Shown: positions 1 to 10,112 of the stretch, piece by piece
Numbering within the stretch: the first letter of the stretch is position 1
How the letters are laid out: every line of letters begins with the position of its first letter
Assembly: GCA_018968885.1 (NCBI GenBank)
Contig: JAGWZK010000001.1
Span: 287,870 to 351,869 of the forward strand
Source: Planctomycetota bacterium
GTDB lineage: Bacteria > Planctomycetota > Phycisphaerae > Phycisphaerales > UBA1924
Direction: 5' to 3'
Length of the DNA stretch: 64,000 nt
Translations under genes and position numbers: made by a program
Notes under the pieces: generated by a model
The model's input: only the letters and a program-made list of their open reading frames with translations
Told to the model about the DNA's origin: nothing
Database searches by the model: none

Positions 1-1581
1 CCCTATGTGCTGTGGGGCCAGACTCTGGAATTGCGAGCCAGCGTCTTTGACACCGGACCGATCGCGCGGGTGACAGCGTTCTTTGACGCTGATGCGAATG
101 CCGCGTGGACAGATGGAGTGGACATCGCTTTCCCCGATGACACCAATGGTGCGGACGGGTGGCGACTGTCGATGGTGATTGACTCACGATTTGGCACGCC
201 CAGCGCTGGCCGCTTTATTGTTGATGCCCAGGATGCGGACGGGGCGTGGGCTTCGCAGCGCCAGACCGCCGCGATCCGACTGAATGATCCTCCCCGGATG
301 GTCGCGCTGAATGTACCCCCGATGGCGAGTGTGGGGCAGCCGCTGCGCTTGGCGGCAGTGGTGGAGGATTCCAGCCCGGCGCTGGTGTCGTTCTTCATTG
401 ATCGTGACTTGAACCGGGCGTGGACGGCGGGGACGGACATTGACCTGGGTTCGGACAACACGCCGAGCGATGGCTTCTTCAAGGATGTCACGGTGCTGAG
501 TTCGTGGGCCGGGCAGATTCAGTTCTGCGCCAACGTGCGCGACAGCGCAGGTGCATGGTCCACAGTGCCAGCATGGAGCGGAATCGTGAACATCTCTGCC
601 GGGCCGCTGGTGGCGCGGCTGGACACCACAAGTGGCGATGTGATCGCTGCTGGCGAGAGCGTGACATTGACGGCGATCGTGTCTGCGGGTGTGCCCCTGC
701 GGGCGGTGACCTTCTTCTTTGACCGCAACGGCAACGGCGCGTGGGACGCCGGAACGGACATTGACCTTGGTGCAGATCAGGATGCCACCGGAGGTTGGAC
801 GCGCACGTTCACGATTCCCACAACCTGGGGCAACGCCAGCGCTGCACGCTTTGTTGCCAACGCTGTGAATGCGCAGAATCAGTGGGGAACGGTGACGGCC
901 CGCACCAGCCAGTTCGCGCTGTCGATGGGCCCACGCGTCTCTGAGGTGGCCGTGTCGGTGGCCAACCTGAATCCCAATCAGTCGTTCACTCTGACGGCGA
1001 CCACAATCGGCGGCGGCACCACCCGCGCCGTGACCTTCTATTACGATGCCAATGGCAATGGGCGATGGGATGCGGGCGTCGACACCGACTTAGGCGCAGA
1101 TTTCAACAGCGCTGGCGGTTGGTCCATCACCACCACCGCGCGAAGCACGTGGGCAGGAACCACCAACGGCAGGTTCGCGGCCAACGCGGTTAATCTTGAG
1201 AATGTGTGGGGCTTTGTCCCTCGCCAATCCGTGGCGGTCCGCATCAACGATGTGCCGCTGATCGGGTCGGCGCAGGGTTCGCCTCCCACCGTGGCATACA
1301 ACACGTTTTTCCAATTGCAGGCCAACGTCAGCGACTTCTTCGGTGTCGACCTGGTCACCTTCTTCATGGATGTGAATGGCGACGGACGCTGGACCGCCGG
1401 CGTGGATATGGATATGGGCACCGCGTCGCTGCTGAACGGAAACGCAAACAGCGGCACCTGGGCCAAGCAGGTCAAGGCCACATGGAATCCCGGCATCTAC
1501 CGATTTGTGGCCGATGCGCGCGACTCCAACGGTGTGTGGAGTGGTCGCCCGGTGTCGTTCCAGGTGACCGTGGTGGCGTGA
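1..1581 (+). CDS. Secreted repeat protein, 5' end outside window
   Basis: The frame is open from the first base, so the N-terminus lies outside the window; about 526 residues are visible, ending in TGA. The protein is built from five modules of about 106 residues. Each has a core of the form V-T-F-F-x-D-x-N-x-N-G-x-W-x-x-G-x-D-x-D-L-G, beginning near bases 70, 385, 706, 1030 and 1351. The D-x-N-x-N-G stretch looks like a calcium-binding loop, and the flanking strands look like an Ig/cadherin-type beta sandwich (inference). No catalytic motif or C-terminal anchor is visible. A gene at the opposite edge of the window (63497-64000, minus) carries the same module. Probably an extracellular structural or adhesive protein; exact function unknown. 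Confidence 0.75.
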   Translation, partial: PYVLWGQTLELRASVFDTGPIARVTAFFDADANAAWTDGVDIAFPDDTNGADGWRLSMVIDSRFGTPSAGRFIVDAQDADGAWASQRQTAAIRLNDPPRMVALNVPPMASVGQPLRLAAVVEDSSPALVSFFIDRDLNRAWTAGTDIDLGSDNTPSDGFFKDVTVLSSWAGQIQFCANVRDSAGAWSTVPAWSGIVNISAGPLVARLDTTSGDVIAAGESVTLTAIVSAGVPLRAVTFFFDRNGNGAWDAGTDIDLGADQDATGGWTRTFTIPTTWGNASAARFVANAVNAQNQWGTVTARTSQFALSMGPRVSEVAVSVANLNPNQSFTLTATTIGGGTTRAVTFYYDANGNGRWDAGVDTDLGADFNSAGGWSITTTARSTWAGTTNGRFAANAVNLENVWGFVPRQSVAVRINDVPLIGSAQGSPPTVAYNTFFQLQANVSDFFGVDLVTFFMDVNGDGRWTAGVDMDMGTASLLNGNANSGTWAKQVKATWNPGIYRFVADARDSNGVWSGRPVSFQVTVVA

Positions 1582-1614
1582 TGAGCGCACCGCGATTCTG
1601 ATATCGTCTCGGGC

Positions 1615-2076
1615 GTGAAACCCCTGATCGCCCATCTGGCTGACCAGGATGTGCCGTGTCCGGCATGTGGATACAACCTGCGCGGCGTGACACAGGCATC
1701 CTGCCCTGAGTGTGGGATGGAGCTGGTGCTGTCGGTGAATCGCTCGGGCGCAGATTTCTACGCCCGGGCGCTGCGGCTCCTCTTTCTGGCACTGATCGTG
1801 TGGAGCGGTGCTGGGCAACTCCCCGGCGCGGTGATGGAGACGACCAGCGCCTGGGAAATGGCAGGAAAAGCGGGTGGTGGCTTGAGCTTCTCGTGGCTCG
1901 GGTACATCGTGTCCGAAATCGTGATCGCACTGATTGTGCTGGTGTTCTCGATCCTGGGCTTGCGAGCAACGTATCAGCCAAGGCAGGAACGCAGCACCCG
2001 GCGGTATGCGCTGTCGATATTGATCATTCAGGCACTCTCGACGATCTTTCACATCGTGCTGTCGGTGGCGTATTAG
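1615..2076 (+). CDS. Zinc-ribbon membrane protein
   Basis: 153 residues from a GTG start. The N-terminus has a four-cysteine zinc ribbon, CPACGYNLRG followed by CPECG (about residues 15-37), a signature common in planctomycete proteins. Two to three hydrophobic segments follow (about residues 57-72, 92-118 and 130-150), so it is probably an inner-membrane protein with a cytoplasmic zinc ribbon. It is one of the few genes here that stops with TAG. A paralogue begins 11 bases downstream, so the two are very likely co-transcribed. No function is known to me for the family. Confidence 0.7.
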   Translation: MKPLIAHLADQDVPCPACGYNLRGVTQASCPECGMELVLSVNRSGADFYARALRLLFLALIVWSGAGQLPGAVMETTSAWEMAGKAGGGLSFSWLGYIVSEIVIALIVLVFSILGLRATYQPRQERSTRRYALSILIIQALSTIFHIVLSVAY

Positions 2077-2087
2077 GATGGTGATAC

Positions 2088-2525
2088 ATGGGTTTCGGGC
2101 TGAAAGAGTTTCTCAGCGATCAAGACGCGGCGTGTCCCTCGTGCGGGTACAACTTGCGGGGCTTGACGTCGCAGATGTGTCCGGAGTGTCAGGAGCATCT
2201 GGTGCTGGGCGTGCGCCTGGCAGAGCCCAAACTCAAGGCGTTCATCGCGACGGTGCTCGGGCTGGCTGTGGGTGGCGGCTTCAGCGCCATGTTGCTGGGG
2301 TATGTGCTTGTCGATAAGTTGGCTCGCAGTCGGGGCAGCGTGCCGCCGGATTTTTTGCAGGCAGTGCTTCCCGGATTGATCGTGTGTGGTGTGCCATTGG
2401 CGGTGTTGTTGAACGGGAGGCGAACCTTCTGCCGCTGGGATGGTTGGATTCGCATCACGTGCGCGGTACTGGCGTGGCTTCTGGCGGCGGGAAACCTTCT
2501 GTATTTCACGGCGTTTGTGCGTTGA
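2088..2525 (+). CDS. Zinc-ribbon membrane protein, paralogue of preceding gene
   Basis: 145 residues. The N-terminal ribbon reads CPSCGYNLRG then CPECQ, so the fourth ligand pair is kept but the last glycine is replaced. Three hydrophobic segments follow (about residues 54-76, 94-108 and 123-142). Size, topology and ribbon position match the gene just upstream, which points to a tandem duplication that has since diverged strongly outside the ribbon. ATG start. Likely membrane-located; the role is unknown. Confidence 0.7.
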   Translation: MGFGLKEFLSDQDAACPSCGYNLRGLTSQMCPECQEHLVLGVRLAEPKLKAFIATVLGLAVGGGFSAMLLGYVLVDKLARSRGSVPPDFLQAVLPGLIVCGVPLAVLLNGRRTFCRWDGWIRITCAVLAWLLAAGNLLYFTAFVR

Positions 2526-2690
2526 GATGTCGGCGAAGAGCGCAAACCGCCGGGGCGGAGATGCGTATGCATATATGTGGGTTGGCGGCGGGCCGAATCC
2601 CCCGAAGGGGTGTGAGAGAATCGGGCGTGCCGCGAAACCCTGACTTTGGGGGTGGCCAAGGGGGTCGGCGAAACTGCCGATAACTCTCTC

Positions 2691-4232
2691 ATGTCTGCAC
2701 GCCTGACCACCGATCTGCCTAAGGAACTGCTCGACCACATGCAGCGGATCAAGCAGCGTGCCATCGACTACGGATTGGATTTCTACGAGGTCGTCTTTGA
2801 GCGACTCGACTTCGCCACCATGAACCAGATCGCGGCATACGGCGGCTTCCCCACCCGCTACCCGCACTGGCGCTGGGGCATGGAATACGACAAGCTCGCC
2901 AAGCGCGATGCCTATGGCCTTGGCCGCATCTACGAGATGGTGATCAACACCGATCCGTGTTATGCCTACCTGCAGGAATCCAACAGCGTCACCGATCAGA
3001 AACTCGTCATGGCTCACGTCTACGGCCATGCGGATTTCTTCAAACACAACTTCTGGTTCAGCAAGACCAATCGCAAGATGATGGATGAGATGGCCAATCA
3101 TGCCACCCGCGTCCGCCGCCACATCGATCGGCGCGGGCAGGACAACGTGGAGCGATTCCTGGATCTGTGCCACTCGGTGGATCATCTAATTGACCCGCAC
3201 TCCATGTTTGTGAAGCGTGGCCCGGCCCGATTGCCGGAGACCGAAGTGGATGATGGCGAGTTTCATCCCGATCGCTACGCCGCCAAGGAGTACATGGACC
3301 CCTTCATCAATCCCGCCTCTGATCTGGAGCGTCAGAAGAAGGAGTTTGATGACAGGCGCCAGCAATCCGCAGGTCGCGTGCCTTTGGAGCCTACTCGCGA
3401 CTTGCTCATGTTCCTGATGCAGTATGGCCAACTGGCAGAGTGGCAGCGCGACATCCTGGCGCTCATCCGCGATGAAGCTTATTACTTTGCCCCCCAGGGC
3501 ATGACCAAGATCATGAACGAAGGATGGGCGACGTACTGGCATTCCAAACTGATGACACAGCACTTCCTCGAATCCAGCGAGATCGTCGATTACGCGGATC
3601 AGCACTCCGGCGTGGTGCATATGCCCCCGGGTGGGTTAAATCCGTACAAGATCGGCGTTGAACTCTTCAAGGAGATTGAACGCCGCTGGGATCGTGGCCA
3701 GCACGGGCCACAGTGGGAATCGCTGCAGGGCATCGGCGAACGCGAGGCCGTGGACCACAAGCACGGCAAGGGACGCGAAAAGATCTTCGAAGTCCGACGC
3801 ATCTACAACGACGTCTCGTTCATCGACGAATTTCTGACTCCCGAGTTCGTCGAGCGCCACCATATGTATCAATACCGCCGCGATCCGCAGACCGGTGAGG
3901 CCCGCATCGTAACGCGCGATTTCGGGGCTGTGAAGCAGACCATGCTGCACTTTCTCACCAACAGCGGTCAGCCATTCGTGTATGTGGTGGATGGGAACTA
4001 CCTGAATCGGGGCGAGCTCTTTCTGGCTCACAAGTACATTGGAGTCGAGGTCGACGCAGCTAAGGCAGTCGAAGTCCTCCGCAACATTCGCATGCTCTGG
4101 GGCCGTCCCGTGCACCTGCAGATGCGCGTCAACGACGAGATGTTGGTACTCAGCATTAACGACCCCAACGACCGCCCCAAGCGCGAGAAGATCACCGACG
4201 ACACGCCCGCGCCCGCCCACATCATGGGGTAA
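2691..4232 (+). CDS. SpoVR family protein
   Basis: 513 residues from the ATG at 2691; a TTG 45 bases upstream is open, but the extra 15 residues look non-coding. The N-terminal half matches SpoVR/YcgB proteins: a YGLDFYEVVFE segment, the GGFPTRYPHWRWGMEY region, and an H/N-rich HVYGHADFFKHN segment. Downstream, the NEGWATYWHSK segment is also typical of the family. SpoVR-family proteins occur widely, including in non-sporulating bacteria, where the gene usually sits with a PrkA-type kinase and a YeaH-type protein. Neither partner is present next to it here. The biochemical activity is not established; the conserved His/Glu clusters suggest metal binding (inference). Confidence 0.93.
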   Translation: MSARLTTDLPKELLDHMQRIKQRAIDYGLDFYEVVFERLDFATMNQIAAYGGFPTRYPHWRWGMEYDKLAKRDAYGLGRIYEMVINTDPCYAYLQESNSVTDQKLVMAHVYGHADFFKHNFWFSKTNRKMMDEMANHATRVRRHIDRRGQDNVERFLDLCHSVDHLIDPHSMFVKRGPARLPETEVDDGEFHPDRYAAKEYMDPFINPASDLERQKKEFDDRRQQSAGRVPLEPTRDLLMFLMQYGQLAEWQRDILALIRDEAYYFAPQGMTKIMNEGWATYWHSKLMTQHFLESSEIVDYADQHSGVVHMPPGGLNPYKIGVELFKEIERRWDRGQHGPQWESLQGIGEREAVDHKHGKGREKIFEVRRIYNDVSFIDEFLTPEFVERHHMYQYRRDPQTGEARIVTRDFGAVKQTMLHFLTNSGQPFVYVVDGNYLNRGELFLAHKYIGVEVDAAKAVEVLRNIRMLWGRPVHLQMRVNDEMLVLSINDPNDRPKREKITDDTPAPAHIMG

Positions 4233-4423
4233 AGCTCGTACTCGCGGAGATCGCACCCCTCAATCGGGCGACCCACGTGCTGGGGATCACGCGACAACTG
4301 AACATGAGGGATTCACCCTGGTTTCGCTCTATTTCGGGGTAATCACCGACATGGCATTCAAATCCTGCCGACGACTACCACGGGCCATGAAAGCGAAAAG
4401 CTCGTGGTCGTGCTGGAATCGCC

Positions 4424-6202
<1,779 letters not shown>

Positions 6203-6229
6203 ACGCCTCGCGTTCCGTACTCTTCGTGC

Positions 6230-7669
6230 ATGAAGTTCGCCTGCCTCGTTGCTGTTTTGCTGCTGAGCGTGCCTGCCGCGGCTCGTGATCCCAACGTGGC
6301 ACACAGCGTCATCGTCCTCATTGCCGACGGCGGCGGCTACAACACACACATCGCCGCAAGCCACTACACCGGCGGATCATCCGACGCGCCTCTCACCTCC
6401 CCCGAGTGGGTCCGTGTCGGCTGCTCAACCTATCCGCTCCGCCGTCAGGCCAAACCCATACCAGGACCGGAGGGGCTCACTCAGGACGGCTCACTCGTCT
6501 ACAGCTCCGCACGATCGTGGGACACCACACCCATCCCTGCTCACGAAGACGACCCCAAGCGACCCGCCCACTTCGCCTCATACGCATGGCACCGGCAGAC
6601 CTTTCCCGACTCTGCCAACACCGCATCGGCCATCATGACTGGCGTTCGCACCTACAACAACGCCGTCAACGTTAATGGCAACGGCGAGCCCGTTCCCGCC
6701 CTCGCCCAGCGCTTCAAGGCCCTCGGCAAATCCGTTGGCGTCGTCACCACCGTCGAAATGTCCGATGCCACACCCGCCGCGGCATCCGGCGCTCATCAGA
6801 TCTCCCGAAACAATCGCGCCGATATCGCCCGCCAGATCTTCAATGGCTCCTTCGTCGATGTCATCATCGGTGCTGGCAATCCCGATTACGAAAACAGTGG
6901 TAACGTGCGCTACGAACCCGAATACTCCTGGATCGGCGAGGCCGATTGGGAACCACTCAAAGAAGGCAAGCACCCCGGCGGCTGGAAGCTCATCCAATCA
7001 ATCGATGAGTTCCGCAAAGCTGCCACCACGACATCTCCCGCCAGGCGCCTCGCAGGAATCTTCCACTCCTTCAATGGCCATCAGTTCTATCGCTCCGGCT
7101 GGGACCACAAGCTCGACGCCCCTTACACCACGCCAAGGCGAACCGATGTCCCCACATTGTCCGAGATGGCCAACGCCGCGCTCCGCGTCATCGAACGCAA
7201 CGACAAAGGGTTCTTCCTGATGATCGAGGGTGGAGCCGTCGACCGCGCCATGCACGCCAATAACACCGGACGCATGATCGAGGAGTTTATTGAGTTCTCC
7301 GACGCCATCAAGACGATCTGCCAATACCTCGATGCAGGCACACACGGTCACACATGGACAAACACGCTCGTGGTCGTCACCGCCGATCACGACCACCTGT
7401 TCATGGGATCCGAATCTGGAACCACACCTTTTCAACCGCCAGTCGATCGCGGCAAGGGCGTTCTCCCCGGCACCATGTTTCACTCTGGCAGTCACTCCAA
7501 TCAACTTGTGCCCGTGCTGGCCCGTGGCGCCGGCGCCGAGGGGTTTCATGCCGCAGCTACGCGCATAGATCAGCACCAAGATGTCTCAGGGCGGCAATTT
7601 GGACGCGGCGCATACCTCGATCAGCCGCAGATTCACGATGTGATAGTCAAGGCCGCCGGAGTCCAATAA
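6230..7669 (+). CDS. Alkaline phosphatase (PhoA-type), exported
   Basis: 479 residues with a cleavable signal peptide (MKFACLVAVLLLSVPAAARD). Alkaline phosphatase superfamily motifs are in order: metal-binding Asp in VIVLIADGGGYN, the nucleophile Ser128 in PDSANTAS, the Thr/Glu segment TTVEMSDATPAA, Glu/Asp/His ligands in MIEGGAVDRAMHANN, ADHDH, and a C-terminal histidine in SGSHSNQLVPV. It should hydrolyse phosphomonoesters in the periplasm or outside the cell to release phosphate. A Pho box cannot be judged by eye. The gene starts 27 bases after the kinase stop; co-transcription is possible but unproven. Confidence 0.93.
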   Translation: MKFACLVAVLLLSVPAAARDPNVAHSVIVLIADGGGYNTHIAASHYTGGSSDAPLTSPEWVRVGCSTYPLRRQAKPIPGPEGLTQDGSLVYSSARSWDTTPIPAHEDDPKRPAHFASYAWHRQTFPDSANTASAIMTGVRTYNNAVNVNGNGEPVPALAQRFKALGKSVGVVTTVEMSDATPAAASGAHQISRNNRADIARQIFNGSFVDVIIGAGNPDYENSGNVRYEPEYSWIGEADWEPLKEGKHPGGWKLIQSIDEFRKAATTTSPARRLAGIFHSFNGHQFYRSGWDHKLDAPYTTPRRTDVPTLSEMANAALRVIERNDKGFFLMIEGGAVDRAMHANNTGRMIEEFIEFSDAIKTICQYLDAGTHGHTWTNTLVVVTADHDHLFMGSESGTTPFQPPVDRGKGVLPGTMFHSGSHSNQLVPVLARGAGAEGFHAAATRIDQHQDVSGRQFGRGAYLDQPQIHDVIVKAAGVQ

Positions 7670-7800
7670 CACATCGGTATGGGGATAGTCCCGGGCGGGT
7701 TTTCATGTGAAATCCGAACGGGAGAATTCCCTATGAGGAGTTTCGGCCAGAATCACGTTTTTTTCTGGTATCGAACCAAGTTTCATGGTATTCTGAAATA

Positions 7801-7836
7801 AGGATTCTCTCGGCCATCACCGGCCGAGTCCTTTTG
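7801..7836 (+). other. Hairpin in the leader of the 7877 gene
   Basis: CTCGGCC (7809-7815) pairs with GGCCGAG (7822-7828) around a 6-base loop. Flanking AGGA/TCCT extends the stem across a small bulge, and a short T run follows. It could end alkaline phosphatase transcription from upstream or act as a leader structure of the next gene; the sequence does not decide. Confidence 0.4.
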
Positions 7837-7876
7837 GCTCTGGTGGGTATCACATTCAATTGTGGAGCATTTGAAG

Positions 7877-9679
7877 ATGAGCAAGATCAAGTCTGTTGTG
7901 TCGCTTGCCGCACTGTCCGCTGCCGCAGGCCTGGCGATGGCCCAGCCGGCGAACGACCTCTGCGCCAACGCGACTGTTGTTGGTGCTCTGCCCGCGTCTA
8001 TCGCAGGCACGACGACCAATGCGACGGATAGCGCGGGCGTGACCACCTCGTGTGTCAACGGCACGCACTATAAAGATGTGTGGTATCGCTACACCCACAC
8101 TGGCGCCAGCGCGTCGATCACCATCGCACTCTGCGGCAGCGCCTCGTGGGACACCACGATCTCTGCATACACAGGTTCTTGTGGCTCGCTGACCTCGGTC
8201 GCCTGCAACGACGACAGCTGCAGCGTGCAGTCATCTGCTTCTTTCACCGCATCGACCGGCACCACCTACTACATCCGCGTTGGTCAGTACAGCGCGGGCA
8301 CTGGCGGCACGTTTACCCTTTCAGTCTCTGCCAGCGCTCCCCCGCCGCCCGCCACCAACGGCCCCGACGTCATCGTCGGCGACATCGACGGCATCTATTA
8401 CTGGGGTTCGGTGGGCACCACCCGCTCCTACTCCCTCGGCACGGTCTCCTGCAACATCGGCGATGCCAATCTGCAATGGGTCTCCAGCACCAATCAGCAC
8501 CCCGTCATCGGTGGCTCCCTTTACCGCATCAACAACGGCCGCTTTGAGATGATCGGCACGTCATGGCTCAAGCACGGCTTCACCGCCCTGACTCAGAACC
8601 TCTGCAACACGTGCAGTGGCGTTGGCGGTTCCGTCCTCGGCGTGGGCTGCTCTGACCCCTACTCGGCCTCGCTGAACGGCTCACAGAGCAATCTTGGTCC
8701 CCGTTCCCACGTGAACGCCACCACCGGCCACTTCCCCTATCCCTTCACCTCGCCCGGCGCTGGCTACATGGTCCCCCCCTCGGCACCCGCCACCATCGGC
8801 CGCCGCCTCCAGGTCGAAGCTTCCGACATGTTCATCCCTGGTGCAACCTACATCTCCGAAGCCCAGTACGTCACTCCAGATGATGCGTCGTTCCCCAACC
8901 CCACCGGCGGCCTCCGCGACAACGCTCTCAACAACGTCTCCTATCGCGTTTCCAGCTACTCCCCTTCGCAGACCGTTGGTTCCACCGTCTCCCCTGGCGG
9001 CACGACAACCCGCACCAAGCCCGCCATCATGCACTGGCCTGTGGTAGACCCCACCGTGATCGTCACCACCCACAGCTACACCGATGCCAACAACTACGTC
9101 TGCCGCTTCTATGTCGGCACCAAGGTGACCAACAACAACAACGGCACTTGGACCTACACCTACGCCATCTACAACCTCAACAGCGACAACTCCGCGTCCA
9201 AGTTTGAGATTCCCTGCACCAACGTCACCGCCTCCAATCCCTACTACCGCGGCGTGGTCTACCACTCCGGCGAGAACACGGCCATGAATGCCGCGTGGGT
9301 GCACACCGCCAACGCCAGCGGCATCTCCTGGGCCACCCCCTTCACCTTCGCCCAGAACTCCAACACCAGCGCGTTGCGTTGGGGCACTGCCGCCACGTTC
9401 AGTGTCACCACCAACACCGCGCCCACCACCGGCAACGCCACCCTGACCTACTTCAAGGTTGCTGGCACGCTGGCACTCAACGGCATCCAGATCCCCTCCA
9501 ACGGCTCGGTTTCCTGCCCCGCCGACTTCAACGGCGACACCACGATTGACTTCTTTGACTACCTGGATTTCGTCGCTGCGTTCAGCAGCAACGCACCCGG
9601 CGCCGACTTCAACGCCGACACCACCATCGACTTCTTTGACTACCTCGACTTCGTCGCGGCGTTCTCTTCGCCCTGCTAA
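7877..9679 (+). CDS. Exported protein with GC-type dockerin tail
   Basis: 600 residues. The ATG at 7877 is chosen because GGAG (7864-7867) sits 9 bases upstream and the signal peptide starts there (MSKIKSVVSLAALSAAAGLA). After cleavage at AMA-Q comes an N-terminal beta domain (about residues 25-155) resembling pre-peptidase C-terminal domains. The middle region has paired cysteines and a TNQHPVIGGSLYRINNGRFE stretch that I recognise as recurring in planctomycete secreted proteins of unknown function. The last 55 residues form two dockerin-type EF-hand loops, ending SSPC. Probably a secreted, surface-attached protein; no catalytic motif found. Confidence 0.85.
   Translation: MSKIKSVVSLAALSAAAGLAMAQPANDLCANATVVGALPASIAGTTTNATDSAGVTTSCVNGTHYKDVWYRYTHTGASASITIALCGSASWDTTISAYTGSCGSLTSVACNDDSCSVQSSASFTASTGTTYYIRVGQYSAGTGGTFTLSVSASAPPPPATNGPDVIVGDIDGIYYWGSVGTTRSYSLGTVSCNIGDANLQWVSSTNQHPVIGGSLYRINNGRFEMIGTSWLKHGFTALTQNLCNTCSGVGGSVLGVGCSDPYSASLNGSQSNLGPRSHVNATTGHFPYPFTSPGAGYMVPPSAPATIGRRLQVEASDMFIPGATYISEAQYVTPDDASFPNPTGGLRDNALNNVSYRVSSYSPSQTVGSTVSPGGTTTRTKPAIMHWPVVDPTVIVTTHSYTDANNYVCRFYVGTKVTNNNNGTWTYTYAIYNLNSDNSASKFEIPCTNVTASNPYYRGVVYHSGENTAMNAAWVHTANASGISWATPFTFAQNSNTSALRWGTAATFSVTTNTAPTTGNATLTYFKVAGTLALNGIQIPSNGSVSCPADFNGDTTIDFFDYLDFVAAFSSNAPGADFNADTTIDFFDYLDFVAAFSSPC
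9515..9676 (+). repeat. GC-type dockerin pair of the 7877 gene
   Basis: Two tandem copies of D-F-N-x-D-x-x-I-D-F-F-D-Y-L-D-F-V-A-A-F, opened by a Cys (SCPADFN) and closed by a terminal Cys. The D-x-N-x-D-x-x-x-D-x-x-D spacing is that of dockerin type I calcium loops. Nearly the same tail closes four other genes in this window. Confidence 0.85.
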
Positions 9680-9703
9680 AGATCACAAAGCGAGATCTTC
9701 CTC

Positions 9704-9737
9704 ACAGGCCCGGTTCACGCCGGGCCTGTGTGTTTTT
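9704..9737 (+). terminator. Rho-independent terminator
   Basis: ACAGGCCCGG (9704-9713) pairs perfectly with CCGGGCCTGT (9720-9729) around a 6-base loop, followed by GTGTTTTT. It lies 25 bases after the stop of the dockerin-tailed gene and between convergent genes. Confidence 0.9.
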
Positions 9738-9752
9738 CAACCGCAAGGGCGG

Positions 9753-10076
9753 TCATCCCACAATCTTTACGTTTCGCACCCTCATCCCCGCCTTGCTCAA
9801 TTCGTCCCGCCCGCCTTCGCGCAGCCACCGATCCAGTTCAAAGCGCAGCGACGCCTCCGAAACACTCACCGTCAGCACGCCCCGGCTCAAGGACTTGAAA
9901 ACCGCCCCCTGCGCCAAGTGCTCAGGAACCACATTCCAAGCCGCCGCAATGCCTCCAAAGGTCTTGTGCTGGCGCTTGATCGTCGCGAATTCCTCCCCCA
10001 GCGATGCCGCCAAATGAGAACTCCGATCGGGAATCCGCCTCCATTCCTGCACCTTGCTGGCCCGGTTCAATGACAT
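9753..10076 (-). CDS. DUF721 / DciA-like protein
   Basis: 107 residues. The core (about 45-92) has the DUF721 pattern: a tryptophan-containing segment (GGIAAAWNVVPEHLAQGAVF), a beta strand GVLTVSVSE, then SLRFELDRWLREG. In bacteria without DnaC/DnaI, DUF721 proteins (DciA) help load the replicative helicase; short planctomycete versions like this one are not individually characterised. The start at 10076 gives the full family length and lies 37 bases from the divergently transcribed ABC ATPase, across a perfect inverted repeat. No dnaA, gyrB or recF lies nearby, unlike the neighbourhood in many actinobacteria. Confidence 0.75.
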   Translation of the reverse strand: MSLNRASKVQEWRRIPDRSSHLAASLGEEFATIKRQHKTFGGIAAAWNVVPEHLAQGAVFKSLSRGVLTVSVSEASLRFELDRWLREGGRDELSKAGMRVRNVKIVG

Positions 10077-10081
10077 CGCAC

Positions 10082-10104
10082 AATGGTACGGTCTCCGTAC
10101 CATT
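10082..10104. promoter_or_regulatory. Perfect 10-bp inverted repeat between divergent genes
   Basis: AATGGTACGG (10082-10091), a 3-base spacer TCT, then CCGTACCATT (10095-10104). It occupies the space between the divergent starts at 10076 and 10113, where a dimeric regulator would control both genes. No regulator gene is adjacent. Confidence 0.55.
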
Positions 10105-10112
10105 CCGCCCCT

